From the NCBI GenBank assembly GCA_910579085.1, contig CAJTRU010000031.1:6953-23228 (forward strand): a stretch of DNA of 16,276 bases, read 5' to 3'. This document shows positions 15,232 through 16,276 of this stretch, in pieces (the first letter of the stretch is position 1; every line of letters starts with the position of its first letter). Both the position numbers and the translations under genes were made by a program. A model generated the notes under the pieces. That model saw only the letters and a list, made by a program, of their open reading frames with translations, had not been told where the DNA came from and did no database searches. The DNA comes from an uncultured Lachnospiraceae bacterium (GTDB taxonomy: Bacteria > Bacillota > Clostridia > Lachnospirales > Lachnospiraceae).

Positions 15232-16044
15232 ATGATTACAAAGGATATAGATTATTTTGACTTAGAACAGATAGCAGAGTCAGGACAGTGTTTCAGATGG
15301 AAGAAACTGGATGAGCATAAATACCGCATACCTGCATTTGGCAGTTATCTGGATATAGCACAGACTGGAAGCCATTTTGAACTTTCATGTACAGAAGATG
15401 AATTTGAGGAGATATGGTACAATTACTTTGACCTTGGCACGGATTATAAAGGCATTGTACAGCGTATAGACAGCAGGGACAGGTTTTTAATAAGTGCAGC
15501 AGAATATGGAAAAGGAATAAGAATACTTAACCAGGATACATGGGAAACAATTATTTCATTTATTATATCACAAAATAATAATATACCACGTATAAAAAAG
15601 GGAATAGAAGCAGTATGTAGTAACTATATGCGGCAGAGTGTGGCATTAAAGGATACTGGCATTTATATGATACCATATTTAGAAGATATAGAAAAGAATG
15701 GTGGCAGGGAAAGCCTTTCAGGACTTGGGCTTGGCTACCGTGATGAATACATATGGGGTATGTGTAGTTACCAGAACCAGTCGCCAGGATTTATAGAAGA
15801 ACTTCATAACCTTGATTATGAAGCTTCCATGAAATATCTTATGAGTTTTAAAGGCATAGGAAAAAAGGTGGCTAACTGTATTTGCCTGTTCGGGCTGCAC
15901 CATCTTGATGCCTGTCCTGTAGATGTATGGATGAAAAAAGTAATAGATGAAGAATATGGTGGTGTAATGCCGGCATGGATGACAGACCAATATGCAGGAG
16001 TATACCAGCAGTATACATTTTTCTATAAAAGGGAGAAAAAGTAA
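15232..16044 (+). CDS. ogg: 8-oxoguanine DNA glycosylase (OGG1-like)
   Basis: This 270-residue DNA repair enzyme removes oxidised guanine from DNA. The OGG N-terminal domain opens with the hallmark SGQCFRW (17-23). QNNNIPRIKKGIE (114-126) matches the conserved helix of OGG1-type enzymes. The helix-hairpin-helix LMSFKGIGKKVANCICLFGL (203-222) carries catalytic Lys212, and CPVDVWM (228-234) carries catalytic Asp231. Length is close to clostridial stand-alone forms. ATG 15232 is chosen over an in-frame TTG at 15220, which lies right after the only AAAGG site (15214-15218). The gap from that site to ATG is long (13 bases), so translation may be weak. The gene seems independent, following the TIR gene after 122 bases. 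Confidence 0.92.
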   Translation: MITKDIDYFDLEQIAESGQCFRWKKLDEHKYRIPAFGSYLDIAQTGSHFELSCTEDEFEEIWYNYFDLGTDYKGIVQRIDSRDRFLISAAEYGKGIRILNQDTWETIISFIISQNNNIPRIKKGIEAVCSNYMRQSVALKDTGIYMIPYLEDIEKNGGRESLSGLGLGYRDEYIWGMCSYQNQSPGFIEELHNLDYEASMKYLMSFKGIGKKVANCICLFGLHHLDACPVDVWMKKVIDEEYGGVMPAWMTDQYAGVYQQYTFFYKREKK

Positions 16045-16158
16045 TATTTTTCTTTAATTATCCGGGCCAGCAGAAGCGTGATGGGTTTAATATGTACAAA
16101 AATGTGTATATATAGTAAAAACTGGTTAGGGCATTTGCCAAAAGTAAATAAGCACCAC

Positions 16159-16187
16159 TTGAAATGATATTCTGGTCATGTTATACT
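16159..16187 (+). promoter_or_regulatory. Sigma-A type promoter for the gene cut by the right edge
   Basis: TTGAAA (16159-16164), a 17-base spacer and TATACT (16182-16187) form a good vegetative promoter. It would give a leader of about 80 bases before the ATG at 16272. Confidence 0.65.
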
Positions 16188-16232
16188 AAACAATGTTGCC
16201 AGAAAGATTAATAGAGCTATTATTATAAAAAA

Positions 16233-16249
16233 ATAAGGTTATACCTTAT
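16233..16249. promoter_or_regulatory. Perfect 17-bp palindrome in the leader of the next gene
   Basis: ATAAGGT (16233-16239) and ACCTTAT (16243-16249) are perfect arms around a 3-base centre. It lies downstream of the predicted promoter and about 10 bases before the AAAGGA ribosome binding site. It could be an operator acting as a roadblock, or a small RNA hairpin near the start of translation. Confidence 0.5.
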
Positions 16250-16271
16250 ACATTATAGAAAGGAATTTATT

Positions 16272-16276
16272 ATGGT
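16272..16276 (+). CDS. Start of a further gene, truncated by the window
   Basis: An ATG at 16272-16274 follows GAAAGGAA (16258-16265) at a normal distance and lies downstream of a good promoter. Only the first codon and two more bases are in the window, so nothing can be said about the product. Confidence 0.5.

Overview
The window looks like AT-rich chromosomal DNA from an anaerobic Clostridia-type Firmicute, most likely Lachnospiraceae. The support is strong AGGAGG-type ribosome binding sites, frequent ATA, AGG and ACA codons, a family 3 solute-binding lipoprotein transporter, a secreted GH5 cellulase, a BspA-like leucine-rich-repeat surface protein, and a TIR protein carrying a propeller. 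I cannot name the species. Every gene is on the + strand, and no rRNA, tRNA, CRISPR array or transposase was seen.

Left part (1-3395). Positions 1-820 hold no convincing gene. They carry one partial and one complete copy of a long inverted-repeat element, and then a promoter with an operator-like palindrome and a terminator-like leader hairpin. These precede a compact polar amino acid ABC operon: lipoprotein (821-1651), permease (1672-2325) and ATPase (2325-3047). A third, rearranged copy of the element lies at 3081-3316.

Middle part (3396-7212). A secreted GH5 endoglucanase (3396-4442) is followed by a GNAT acetyltransferase (4511-5068), which ends at a strong terminator. Next comes a four-gene membrane-stress-like operon: ECF sigma factor, zinc-finger anti-sigma factor, TM2-like membrane protein and small LiaF-type membrane protein. 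A second strong terminator closes it at 7178-7212.

Right part (7349-16276). A 1007-residue secreted protein with an InlB-type repeat, a Pro/Thr linker and BspA-type leucine-rich repeats comes first. Then come a DHH/DHHA1 phosphoesterase with a duplicated C-terminal module, a membrane-anchored TIR protein with a large propeller-like exterior, an 8-oxoguanine DNA glycosylase, and the promoter, leader and start codon of one more gene cut by the window edge.

The least explained items are these: the long-hairpin repeat family, whose apical stem changes on both sides between copies; a matching leader hairpin at identical spacing in front of two unrelated genes (GNAT and TIR); the DHH-TIR neighbourhood, which may be a nucleotide-centred signalling or conflict pair; and three perfectly phased 18-bp repeats before the glycosylase gene.
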